From JBCCCJ01 sp039029315 (lineage in GTDB: Bacteria > Bacteroidota > Bacteroidia > J057), in assembly GCA_039029315.1 (NCBI GenBank), contig JBCCGK010000021.1, positions 61,863 to 125,862 on the forward strand: DNA of 64,000 bases, in the 5' to 3' direction. The notes beneath the pieces were generated by a model. That model was not told the origin of the DNA, searched no databases, and saw nothing but the letters and a program-made list of their open reading frames with translations. Every line of letters begins with the position of its first letter. The first letter of the stretch is position 1. The position numbers were made by a program, and so were the translations under genes. Of the stretch, positions 7,517 to 16,685 are shown piece after piece.

Positions 7517-10009
7517 TCAAAAAGCTGAATATTTTTTCGGATCTGCTTCCTTCATCATTCCGTAAGCCACTCGAAAGATATCCTCTATCTGGGGTTTGGA
7601 CCAATAATCGCCATCATCCCCAAAGGAAGGTCGATGTTCTTTGGCTGTCAGGCTCGTGGGGGGGGAATCGAGGTAGCGGTAGCCTCCCTGTTTTTCCAGC
7701 ACTTCCTGCATCATGAAGGCAGTGGCTCCTCCGGGTACATCTTCATCGACAAAGAGGATTCTGTTGGTTTTCTTCAATGAATCCAGGATTGAGGCATGAA
7801 TATCAAAAGGCAGGAGTGTCTGCACATCTATGACTTCCACTGAAATGTCACAATCGACCAACTGTTCGGCCGCCTTCATCGCAAGACGACAGCAAGCGCC
7901 ATAAGTAAGCAGCGTAAGATCCTTTCCTTCACGCAGCACTTCAGGCACCCCAGGCGGAATACAGATCTCATGCAGATTCTCTGGCACAGCTTCTTTGAGT
8001 CTGTATGCGTTCAGAACCTCTATGATCAGCGCAGGATCGTCTCCTTTCATGAAAGTGTGGTAGAATCCAATGGCTCGTGTCATGTCTCTCGGGACAGCGA
8101 TGTGCATCCCTCGTAGCGCATGAACCAACATCCCTAATGGAGAGCCGGAATGCCAGATTCCCTCTAGCCTATGGCCACGAGTTCGAATGATGGCTGGTGC
8201 CTTTTGCCCGCCATGGGTCCGATAATGCAGGGTAGCCAAATCATCGGATAATGGCTCCAAACCGTACATGAGGTAATCCAGATACTGGATTTCTGCAATG
8301 GGTCTCAATCCTCTCAATGCCAACCCAATGGCCTGTCCCATAATGGTCAACTCTCGTATCCCGGTATCCATGATTCGGCTCTTGGAATATTTCTCCTGCA
8401 GCCCTGCGAACCCTTGATTGACATCCCCGAGATTGCCTACATCTTCTCCAAAGGCCAACAGCAGGGGATTGCGTTCCAACATATGATCAAAGCCTCGATT
8501 TAATAGAGAAAATCCACTGATCATTTCTGGGGTTTCTCCATATATAGGTTTGATTTCGTCCACCTGGACCGGGGAGAGGTCAGATTGACTGTACAGATAA
8601 GAATCATATTGCGCACTTCCTGCCTTGTGATAGTCTCTGGACCATTTGGCAAGTGCTTGTCGGGCAGCAGGAGATTCTTTATGAGTCAGTCGAAGGATAT
8701 CATGTGACGTCTCAGAAATTTGCCCCATCGTCAGGAAGGTTTCTTTCGAAAGCTGCTGCAATATCTCTATGATCTGTTTTTGAGACGTGCTGTTTTTGGC
8801 GACCTCTCTTCCCAGGCGAATGAGGCTTTTTCGGTCCTCTCTGATCGGATGCTGCAATTCCTCAAATGCTTCCCGTTTGGCTTTCTGGACGAACCTTTTT
8901 TCCTCTTTTTCCAACGCCACCAACTCTTCTTCAGAGACAATGCCCAATCCGAGGACGAATTCCCGCATTTTCAGATTGCAGTCATGTGCCTTTTCCCAGG
9001 CCAATCGTTCTGCTGTTTTGTATCGTTCATGACTTCCAGAGGTTGAGTGTCCCTGTGGTTGGGTCAATTCTGTCACATGTATCACACAAGGGATATGCTC
9101 AGTCCTTGCAAGCGTAACGGCTTCGTCATATGTTCGGATCAACTCCTCATAGTGCCAGCCTCTTACGGTGAACAGTTCGATCCCTCGGTCTTCGGCTGTT
9201 CGCTGGAAGCCTTCCAGCATTTCTGACAAGCTCTTTTTGGTGATCTGAAACTCATTGGGGACAGAAATGCCATAATCATCATCCCAAATAGAAATAACAG
9301 CTGGTGCCTGTATCACTCCTACAGCATTGAGCGCCTCCCAAAAGTGTCCTTCTGCACAGCTGGCATTCCCAATGGTTCCAAACACCACTTCCTTTCCCTG
9401 ATGAGAAAAGGTGGAAAAATCTGCCAGTTCTGGATTTTCACGATATAACTTGGAAGCTTGTGCAAGTCCAACCAAACGAGGCATTTGGCTTGCAGTGGGA
9501 GAAGCATCAGATGAGGTATTATGCAGTTGAGTTTGATCTTTCCAATGCCCCGCATCATCCAGCAGGCGGGTAGCAAAATGTGCATTCATTTGACGGCCTG
9601 CAGAATGTGGGTCTGCTTTTACATCCGCATGTGCATACAATTGGGCAAAAAATTGCTTGACAGTAGCTATGCCTTTGGCGAAAGCAAACGTTTGATCTCT
9701 ATAATATCCAGAACGCCAATCTCCCTGTTGGAAATATTTGGCCATAGCGATTTGCGGAATCTCCTTCCCATCTCCAAAAATACCAAATTTGGCTTTGCCT
9801 GATAGGACTTCTCTTCTTCCCAACAGACTTGCTTCGCGACTCTGATAGGCTAGCAAATAATCATCCAACGCATCTTTTGGGCTGAATAGGGCAGGTTCTG
9901 TGGACAACAACTCCGAAGATTCCCGATTCATAGGTAGACATTTAGCCAGAAAATTACGGATTTTCCGGTCCTGTTGCAAAGATTCTATCAGGAGGCCTTT
10001 CGATTCCAT
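7517..10009 (-). CDS. Fused E1 alpha/beta subunit of a branched-chain-type 2-oxoacid dehydrogenase
   Basis: 830 residues combining the thiamine-diphosphate-dependent E1 alpha (about residues 60-420) and the transketolase-like E1 beta (about 495-815, starting near LLLAFGEDVG). E1 decarboxylates a 2-oxo acid and passes the acyl group to the lipoyl E2; no E2/E3 gene is in this window. The usual GDG...NN cofactor motif of E1 alpha is altered to GNASCAEG (from residue 214) and DDDYGIS, as in the one-piece Bacteroidota form. It is transcribed alone, convergent with the cysteine-rich lipoprotein and divergent from a secreted protein. Substrate (branched-chain, pyruvate or 2-oxoglutarate) is not certain; the alpha/beta fusion itself is clear. 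Confidence 0.88.
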   Translation of the reverse strand: MESKGLLIESLQQDRKIRNFLAKCLPMNRESSELLSTEPALFSPKDALDDYLLAYQSREASLLGRREVLSGKAKFGIFGDGKEIPQIAMAKYFQQGDWRSGYYRDQTFAFAKGIATVKQFFAQLYAHADVKADPHSAGRQMNAHFATRLLDDAGHWKDQTQLHNTSSDASPTASQMPRLVGLAQASKLYRENPELADFSTFSHQGKEVVFGTIGNASCAEGHFWEALNAVGVIQAPAVISIWDDDYGISVPNEFQITKKSLSEMLEGFQRTAEDRGIELFTVRGWHYEELIRTYDEAVTLARTEHIPCVIHVTELTQPQGHSTSGSHERYKTAERLAWEKAHDCNLKMREFVLGLGIVSEEELVALEKEEKRFVQKAKREAFEELQHPIREDRKSLIRLGREVAKNSTSQKQIIEILQQLSKETFLTMGQISETSHDILRLTHKESPAARQALAKWSRDYHKAGSAQYDSYLYSQSDLSPVQVDEIKPIYGETPEMISGFSLLNRGFDHMLERNPLLLAFGEDVGNLGDVNQGFAGLQEKYSKSRIMDTGIRELTIMGQAIGLALRGLRPIAEIQYLDYLMYGLEPLSDDLATLHYRTHGGQKAPAIIRTRGHRLEGIWHSGSPLGMLVHALRGMHIAVPRDMTRAIGFYHTFMKGDDPALIIEVLNAYRLKEAVPENLHEICIPPGVPEVLREGKDLTLLTYGACCRLAMKAAEQLVDCDISVEVIDVQTLLPFDIHASILDSLKKTNRILFVDEDVPGGATAFMMQEVLEKQGGYRYLDSPPTSLTAKEHRPSFGDDGDYWSKPQIEDIFRVAYGMMKEADPKKYSAF

Positions 10010-10125
10010 CAGCCTTTTGGCGATGTCCAGAAAGGATATTCTTGATCATATCACCAAAAATCACCAGATTGATTTTGCTCAGTTCTCTTACTTTCTAGCC
10101 TACAACATTCCTAATTGCCAGTACT

Positions 10126-12018
10126 ATGTCTGGATTCTACCGACTCTTCTGTTTCTGTCTCCTGATTGGAGGGACACTCTTCAAGCTTCAGGCCCAGCCT
10201 ATCGCTCAACCCGTCAACAAGCATTCAATCAAGCAGATCTATCTCAATGTGCAAGCACCTCCTCCTGAATGGGCCTTTTGGGAGCGTCAGTTACTGGATT
10301 ATCTCTATCCAGCGGCTCTGGAATTTGTTCAAAAATATACACGCTCGGATGGAACATTGATCTGGCGAGAGGAATGGCCTGGAATGGATGGCTCAGATGA
10401 TGGATATGAGAGTTTTTACAATTTTCCCCTATACGTTGCCCTTGGTGGCCCAATGGAACTGGATTCTTTGGCCCGACATCTTTGGGAAGGGGTAACCCGC
10501 CAGTTCACAGCGTATGGGCAGGTGCATGATGAATTCGATGCGGGATATGATTGGATGCACCATGGTGAGTCCTATACCTATTTGTATTTTTTTGGTCTCA
10601 CTGATCCTGACAACCAACGATTCCGTGCCCTTTCTCTCAAATTCGCTGAATTCTACAAAGATCCCAAATATGGCAATTATGATCCCAAGCTGAAGCTGAT
10701 TCGGTCTCCATTGAACGGAAGTCAGGGGCCTAGATTTGTCAATACTGCTGAGGATTGGGTAACACATCGCCCCATCCTGGCCAACTACCTCCTCCCCTAT
10801 GAGGACATTCCTGGAATCGACTCCAGTTCGGCCTGGAATGATGATGATAAATTTCCCTTGATTCTGGATGCACTGAACCAACGGATGATGAAAGGAGATG
10901 TTCCTCTGAATCTGGCTTCTACCAGCATGATGATGAATGCATATATGTATACAGGTGATGAGGCTTACAAACAATGGGTGCAGGACTATACAACAGCCTG
11001 GATGAAGAGAGTGGAAGCGCATGATGGATTTCTTCCAGACAATGTAGGTTTGTCGGGCAAGGTAGGGGAAAATATGGGCGGCAAAAAATGGGGCGGATAC
11101 TATGGGTGGCGATGGCCACATGGATTGCTCAATCAGATGGAAGCAACGGTGATAGGCGCAAGCAATGCTTATTTGGCAAGTGGGGATTCTTCCTATCTAC
11201 GCTTACCTAAAGCTGTGATCAAGCTGGTAGAGGATCAGGCCAAAGCGGAAAAGGGTCTGCAACTTGTGCCATATCGATTCGATGATCGTGGCTGGTGGGA
11301 TTATCGCCCCATGCGACCCAAATATCCTACGCATCTATGGTTTATTTCCAGAAAACAGGAGGATTGGGATCGCGCCAAACGCCTCACTGATCCAGAAAAA
11401 TGGAATGAAACGCATTATAATAAAGGAAAGGGTGACTCTGAAAACACAGCTCCCTGGATGGGATTTTTGGAAGGCAAGAATCCAGACTTTCCTGTGGAGA
11501 TGCTCAAGGCCAATTATGCTGAAGTCCAACATAGGCTTCAGATGATTCGGGAAGATGAAAGCCTGCCTGATGATCAGGATGTGCATCACTTTTTTCAGCG
11601 GAATCCGGTTATTTTGGAAGGACTGGTTCAGTTGATGCTTGGGGCTCCCAATCATATCTATCATGGCGGATTGTTACACACAAGCGTCCGGTATTTTGAT
11701 CCCGAACAACAACGGACAGGAATTCCCGAAGATGTAGCCGCCCTCGTATCCAGAATCACTTCTCAAAGCGTAACGATACAATTGACCAATCTCCATCCTA
11801 CAGAATCAAGAAAGGTCATCATTCAGGGTGGCATGTTTGGTGAACATCAGATTCAGCGGGTTCGGCAAGTCATTGATTATCCGTACCAGTTCTATACCAT
11901 TGAGAAGCCTTATTTTGAAGTGGAATTAGGACCAGGCGCTGTTGGGCAGTTGGAATTGGATATCAAACGATTCCAAAATCAACCAAGCTATCGTTTTCCT
12001 TGGGATAAAAGCCAATAA
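10126..12018 (+). CDS. Secreted protein, predicted alpha/alpha-toroid with C-terminal beta domain, unknown function
   Basis: 630 residues with a Sec signal peptide (cleavage likely after LQAQ near residue 24). I recognise no family with confidence. The body is rich in Trp, Tyr, His and Asp in helical stretches (MDGSDDGYESFYNFP; DEFDAGYDWMHHGES), which suggests an (alpha/alpha)6 barrel like those of polysaccharide lyases and some glycosidases. The last ~100 residues (after DPEQQRTGIPEDV) are beta-rich, resembling the small beta-sandwich that closes such enzymes. It precedes an exported aldo/keto reductase by 108 bp in the same direction, so a joint role in extracytoplasmic sugar handling is possible. 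Enzyme activity is inference. Confidence 0.7.
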   Translation: MSGFYRLFCFCLLIGGTLFKLQAQPIAQPVNKHSIKQIYLNVQAPPPEWAFWERQLLDYLYPAALEFVQKYTRSDGTLIWREEWPGMDGSDDGYESFYNFPLYVALGGPMELDSLARHLWEGVTRQFTAYGQVHDEFDAGYDWMHHGESYTYLYFFGLTDPDNQRFRALSLKFAEFYKDPKYGNYDPKLKLIRSPLNGSQGPRFVNTAEDWVTHRPILANYLLPYEDIPGIDSSSAWNDDDKFPLILDALNQRMMKGDVPLNLASTSMMMNAYMYTGDEAYKQWVQDYTTAWMKRVEAHDGFLPDNVGLSGKVGENMGGKKWGGYYGWRWPHGLLNQMEATVIGASNAYLASGDSSYLRLPKAVIKLVEDQAKAEKGLQLVPYRFDDRGWWDYRPMRPKYPTHLWFISRKQEDWDRAKRLTDPEKWNETHYNKGKGDSENTAPWMGFLEGKNPDFPVEMLKANYAEVQHRLQMIREDESLPDDQDVHHFFQRNPVILEGLVQLMLGAPNHIYHGGLLHTSVRYFDPEQQRTGIPEDVAALVSRITSQSVTIQLTNLHPTESRKVIIQGGMFGEHQIQRVRQVIDYPYQFYTIEKPYFEVELGPGAVGQLELDIKRFQNQPSYRFPWDKSQ

Positions 12019-12126
12019 TAGAGGAGATTATGATACCTTTGGGAAGAGGAAGAAGGCGCAAATAGCCGATTCCCCATAATCTAGTAGCAATCATATTTTC
12101 ATTTTTTTCATCTAAACAAAACCCAT

Positions 12127-13122
12127 ATGTCTAACCGTAGATCATTTCTCAAAACGCTGGCTGCCATGACAGCTGGCATGATGGTTCCTTATGAACAAAT
12201 AAAAGGCACTTTGGCTACCCCCAGTGATCGGTTGGGAGATCTACTTCCCTTGCGGGCTTTTGGCAGTACTGGAATCGATGTCACCATGTTGGGAATTGGC
12301 GGGGGGCATATCGGAAGATCGGATGACAAGCTGGCTCAAGCCATGATTGAAGCAGCGCTTGAAGGAGGGATCAGATTTTTTGACAATGCTGAGATGTACA
12401 GTCGAGGAGGAGCAGAGATCAAATTTGGAAAGTTTTTGGTGCCAAAATACCGCGATGTATCTTTCATCATGACCAAGACGACTGCCCGCGATGGAAAAAC
12501 AGCTCTGGAACACCTGGAAGGATCACTCAAACGCATGAAAACCGATTATGTAGATTTGTGGCAGATCCATTCCATCATGACTCCAGATGATGTAGATGGA
12601 AGAATTCGGGATGGCGTCCTTGAAGTCGTGCGCAAGGCCAAGGAAAGTGGTAAAGTCAAGTACATTGGCTTTACGGGCCACAATGATTTCCATGCACATC
12701 AGCGAATGCTAGAGAAAACAGATATTCTGGAAACCTGCCAAATGCCGATTAATTGTTTTGATCCCAATTACAAAAGTTTCATCAACAATGTCTTGCCTAC
12801 ATTGGTAGAAAGAAAGATGGCGATCATTGCGATGAAGACTCTGGGGAATGGCGGCTTTTTTGGCGGGACAAGACATTTTCATGGAGGAGAGAATCCCAGA
12901 ATCGTCCCAAAGGTCGTTTCGGTGAAAGAAGCCTTACACTTTGCCTGGTCATTGCCTGTAAGCACGGTCGTAACAGGACCAGATGATGTGGCCATGCTTC
13001 AGGAAAAAATCGAATTGGCCAAATCCTTCAAACAGATGCAGGAATCGGATCGTTTGGCCTTGGTTGAGCGCGTGGGGAATGCAGGATTTGAGGGAGAAAA
13101 GGTGGAGTTCTATAAGGCATAG
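12127..13122 (+). CDS. Tat-exported aldo/keto reductase
   Basis: 331 residues. The N-terminus has a twin-arginine motif (NRRSFLK) followed by a short hydrophobic stretch, so the folded enzyme with bound nicotinamide cofactor is probably exported or anchored. The aldo/keto reductase tetrad is present: D86 and Y91 in FFDNAEMYS, K117 in MTKT, H148 in QIHS. It would interconvert carbonyls and alcohols on sugars or related compounds with NAD(P)H, though a periplasmic nicotinamide supply is unusual, so the cofactor may be tightly held or the enzyme may act differently. It ends 28 bp from the convergent FG-GAP gene and follows the toroid-like secreted protein. Confidence 0.85.
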   Translation: MSNRRSFLKTLAAMTAGMMVPYEQIKGTLATPSDRLGDLLPLRAFGSTGIDVTMLGIGGGHIGRSDDKLAQAMIEAALEGGIRFFDNAEMYSRGGAEIKFGKFLVPKYRDVSFIMTKTTARDGKTALEHLEGSLKRMKTDYVDLWQIHSIMTPDDVDGRIRDGVLEVVRKAKESGKVKYIGFTGHNDFHAHQRMLEKTDILETCQMPINCFDPNYKSFINNVLPTLVERKMAIIAMKTLGNGGFFGGTRHFHGGENPRIVPKVVSVKEALHFAWSLPVSTVVTGPDDVAMLQEKIELAKSFKQMQESDRLALVERVGNAGFEGEKVEFYKA

Positions 13123-13150
13123 ACCTGCCCTGATTGTTTGGTCTCCCGCA

Positions 13151-16100
13151 TCATCGACTGTCCTTCTCTTTGATAACGAGACTTCTGGATAAGCCATTTT
13201 TGTCATAAAAACTGACAGAAATGGCTTCTTTTTCTATCTGAAAGTAACGGGAAGATTGGGAAAGGTAGCCTTGTCCCCAGTACTGTTCTATGCTCCGTGT
13301 ATGTCCATTGGGGAGATGGATATCGGCACGGATCTCTTCTGTCATAAACTGAACCTCCAATAGGCTGGCATCTTGATTTTTTTGGAATCCCTTCAATCTG
13401 TCATCATTGACAGACACGATATAGAGATTCTTCCCTCCCACTCCTCTCAGCTTCACCAGGGCCCTTGCTTCTGCTTCCACCCAGAACCCACTGCTTCTCC
13501 CTGGCTCAAATTGGAACTGACCTTTGCCATCTCCCAGCAACACGCATCCTTTGTGTGCATCATACCAGCCCCCCAAGACCTCAGTCGGCCTGAAATTTCC
13601 TACTCCCATAATATCAGGCAGCCCATCGCCATTCACATCTTCGATCGCCAGACCAAAAGTTGGCGCAAGCTGTGCCATTTGCGGCAATGAATGAATGGCA
13701 AATTCCCCTGAACCGAGATTCTCGATATAAGCGGAATGAAAAGAATGTGCCTCAAGGATCTGCATACCGGAAGTATCAAAAGGCGCCAGGATTTGATGGA
13801 TGTCTGCTTCCGAATAGCCTTTGTATTGGGGGAATAATCTTCGGATGGCTTCCAATTGACCAATCATCGCTCCTCTTGGCGCAAGCGGATATTCTTTGCC
13901 GGAAATATATCTGGTTAGAATGGCATCAATCGCCCCATTTTGATCAAAATCCTTCGCATACACCCGAACAGGTTCTGATGAGTTGGCTTTGTACGCAGTA
14001 TTTGCGCCAAGATTCCCAGCGACATAATCGATGTCTCCGTCCAGGTCCATATCAGCTCCAACAAGACTGTTCCACCAACCTGAGGTGCCGGATACCGCTG
14101 CTTTGTGGAAGCGAGTTGCTTCATTGCGAAAAAGCGTGATGGGCATCCATTCTCCTACCAATAACAAATCTGAATCCTGATCCTGATCAACATCTGTCCA
14201 GAGGGCAGCACTCACCATGCCGATTTGTCGAAGTCCTGGTGCCAGCTCTTCTGTAACATCGAAAAAGGTTCCTTCCCTGTTTTCCAGCAGATAGTTTGGT
14301 GGAATCGTCGGGAATTTACCAGGAACAATCCTTCCTCCAACAAACAAATCCATATCCCCATCCTGGTCCCAATCGGACCCAATAACGCACGAACCACTTG
14401 CTGGCATATCTGGCAAAAGATCTTCAGCCAACTGCAAGGTTCCCGTTCCATCATTTACATACAATCGATCCTGATAATGCCCCTTTTGAAAATACTTGAC
14501 AGAACTCCCACCACTGACGATATACACATCCTGATCTCCGTCCAGATCTGCATCAAAAATCAGACTCCCCATGTCTTCATACCGTTCGGAATCCGGAAGC
14601 TCTTGGGATGCAAACGAGCCATCAGCTTTCTGAAAAAAGAGCATCGAAGCCTGTCCACGCGCTCCGCCCACACAAAGATCTTCTCGTCCATCTCCATTCA
14701 AGTCCCCAACAGCTACGCCAGGTCCGAAAAAATCATATAAGTGTGCCAAGAGCGGTTCTAGCTTGAAGTCGCTATTTGCATTTTCCTCATGCGTGTATGA
14801 CAGAAAGGACCTGTCCGGGATGTTCTGAAAATACTTGTTTTCCAGCACCTTTGAAGGAGATTCCGCCTTGTTTCCTATTGCTTGTTGAACATGGTATATG
14901 CTATCCGCCTTTAGATTCTCATGAACACTTGTGTCACCATTGGGCCACAGAATCTTCAAGGAAGCGACAAGACTATCCGCTCCCAGCCCCAAATGAATAC
15001 CCGATTGAACACTGGAAAGGTATCCGCGAATCTGATAATGCTCCCGAAATAGTTGGCGTCCATCTGGCAATTCTGCAATGATTTTGGCACCAAGTGCTTG
15101 TCGGTTCCCTTTTGGCCCTTCGAGCTTGATCCAAAGGAAGTGATGATCATGTCTGATGTTTGACTTGTTTTCATACAGAAAAGCAGGCGCATTGAGATTA
15201 TTGGTCAGCAAATCCAGGTCTCCATCATTGTCTAGATCGGTATAGGCAGCACCATTAGACATCGAAGCATGTGCCAATCCCCAGGACTTTGTTTGGTCAA
15301 TGAATTGAAGATCGCCTTGATTGTGGAAAAGGTAATTCGGCAAACACACACTGTCCAGGCGGGCAAGCTGCTCCAGAACTTTGGGGATGGCCAATTCGCC
15401 CGTCCCTTGTTCAACCACAAGGCTTTGTTCATGATATTCCTGAAAATCATGGTCGGTGACATCTCTACGAAAGCCATTGGTGATATACAAATCCAGCATG
15501 CCATCCTGGTCAAAATCCGCAAACAAAGGTGCCCAACTCCAGTCTGTTTGGTATACCCCTGCCATTCTTCCCAATTCACTGAATGCAGGAAGTCCCTGAT
15601 CATCTATGCCTCTGTGGACTTGTAGGGTGTTCATGATGAATTGGGGCGAAAAACCTTGTGCCAATGTGCGTTTGAAATAATCGTAGTTCATATTGGCGGT
15701 CATGGTCTTTTGGCGATGATTGCTTTCCGGGAGCATGTCCATGACCATGATATCACTCAGGCCATCATTGTTGACATCAGCGATGTCTACTCCCATGCCA
15801 TTCTGGGATGTATGTTGAGTCAGCTTCGACAATAGGTTTTTGAACGTCCCATCCTGTTGATTGATGTAGAGAAGATCACTGGCAATGAAATCATTGGCTA
15901 CATAGATATCTGGCCAGCCATCCTGATTGAGGTCTGAAATGGCCAATCCCAGACCATATCCCTCCGTGAGGATTCCCGCTTTGGCTGAGGCATTCTGAAA
16001 AAGCGGATGTCCAAGGGAATCAGTCCCAAGATTCTCATACAAGCGGTCAGTACTGGGAGCAGCCCCATCTGTATAGGTATAGAGTTTGCTAATCTTTGCA

Positions 16101-16684
16101 TAGGACTCATTGGCATGTGTCATGATGTAGAGATCCAAATCCCCGTCCCTATCATAATCAAAGAAAGCAGCTTGTGTAGAGTGGCCTTGGTCTGCGATTC
16201 CATATTGGTCAGCAGATTCCGTAAAGCTAAGATCCTGATTGTTGATGTAGAGCAAATTTCTCCTTTGTTCTGGTTCCACCATTCCGCTGACACATACATA
16301 GATATCCAACCAGCCATCCTGGTTCACATCGACAATGCTAACCCCCATGCTCCAAGCCTGGCTTGTGAGACCAGCCTGTTCAGTGATCTCTTCAAATGTC
16401 ATATCTCCCAGATTCCGATAGAGCGCATTGGAGCCCATATTCGAAGTAAAAAACACATCTTGAAGCCCATCTTTGTCAAAATCCCCAATGCCAATTCCGC
16501 CTCCCGTATAGATGTATGGATAATTGAAGTAATGAAGGCTCTCGGTTTCCTGGATGGTATTGCTGAACCAAATGCCTGAATCATTTGGCTCAATCTTCTC
16601 AAATTGGTACTTGCTATCTGAACAAGAGAAGCCCAGAAGAGACACCAATACGAGAGCAGCAATATGAGTGGCCGTACGCCTCAT
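13151..16684 (-). CDS. Giant FG-GAP/VCBS-repeat lipoprotein with ASPIC/UnbV domain (CRTAC1-like)
   Basis: 1177 residues with a lipoprotein signal (LLGFSC, Cys near 21). It is built from many FG-GAP/VCBS repeats with Asp-rich calcium loops of the D-x-D-x-D-G type (FDKDGLQD, VNQDGWLD, LNGDGRED), i.e. predicted beta-propellers. Around the middle lies an ASPIC/UnbV segment (REHYQIRGYLSSVQSG..LGLG, then LKILWPNGDTSVH). It starts 1 bp after the stop of a 1114-residue paralogue and is the last gene of the susC-susD operon. It may act as a surface substrate-binding or adhesive partner of the SusCD importer. No catalytic residues are recognised; that role is inferred from position. Confidence 0.85.
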   Translation of the reverse strand: MRRTATHIAALVLVSLLGFSCSDSKYQFEKIEPNDSGIWFSNTIQETESLHYFNYPYIYTGGGIGIGDFDKDGLQDVFFTSNMGSNALYRNLGDMTFEEITEQAGLTSQAWSMGVSIVDVNQDGWLDIYVCVSGMVEPEQRRNLLYINNQDLSFTESADQYGIADQGHSTQAAFFDYDRDGDLDLYIMTHANESYAKISKLYTYTDGAAPSTDRLYENLGTDSLGHPLFQNASAKAGILTEGYGLGLAISDLNQDGWPDIYVANDFIASDLLYINQQDGTFKNLLSKLTQHTSQNGMGVDIADVNNDGLSDIMVMDMLPESNHRQKTMTANMNYDYFKRTLAQGFSPQFIMNTLQVHRGIDDQGLPAFSELGRMAGVYQTDWSWAPLFADFDQDGMLDLYITNGFRRDVTDHDFQEYHEQSLVVEQGTGELAIPKVLEQLARLDSVCLPNYLFHNQGDLQFIDQTKSWGLAHASMSNGAAYTDLDNDGDLDLLTNNLNAPAFLYENKSNIRHDHHFLWIKLEGPKGNRQALGAKIIAELPDGRQLFREHYQIRGYLSSVQSGIHLGLGADSLVASLKILWPNGDTSVHENLKADSIYHVQQAIGNKAESPSKVLENKYFQNIPDRSFLSYTHEENANSDFKLEPLLAHLYDFFGPGVAVGDLNGDGREDLCVGGARGQASMLFFQKADGSFASQELPDSERYEDMGSLIFDADLDGDQDVYIVSGGSSVKYFQKGHYQDRLYVNDGTGTLQLAEDLLPDMPASGSCVIGSDWDQDGDMDLFVGGRIVPGKFPTIPPNYLLENREGTFFDVTEELAPGLRQIGMVSAALWTDVDQDQDSDLLLVGEWMPITLFRNEATRFHKAAVSGTSGWWNSLVGADMDLDGDIDYVAGNLGANTAYKANSSEPVRVYAKDFDQNGAIDAILTRYISGKEYPLAPRGAMIGQLEAIRRLFPQYKGYSEADIHQILAPFDTSGMQILEAHSFHSAYIENLGSGEFAIHSLPQMAQLAPTFGLAIEDVNGDGLPDIMGVGNFRPTEVLGGWYDAHKGCVLLGDGKGQFQFEPGRSSGFWVEAEARALVKLRGVGGKNLYIVSVNDDRLKGFQKNQDASLLEVQFMTEEIRADIHLPNGHTRSIEQYWGQGYLSQSSRYFQIEKEAISVSFYDKNGLSRSLVIKEKDSR

Positions 16685-16685
16685 C

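Noticed and set aside
12025..12082. AGATTATG/CATAATCT inverted repeat after the toroid-like gene
   Set aside because: Loop of 42 nt and no T-run; not a convincing terminator.
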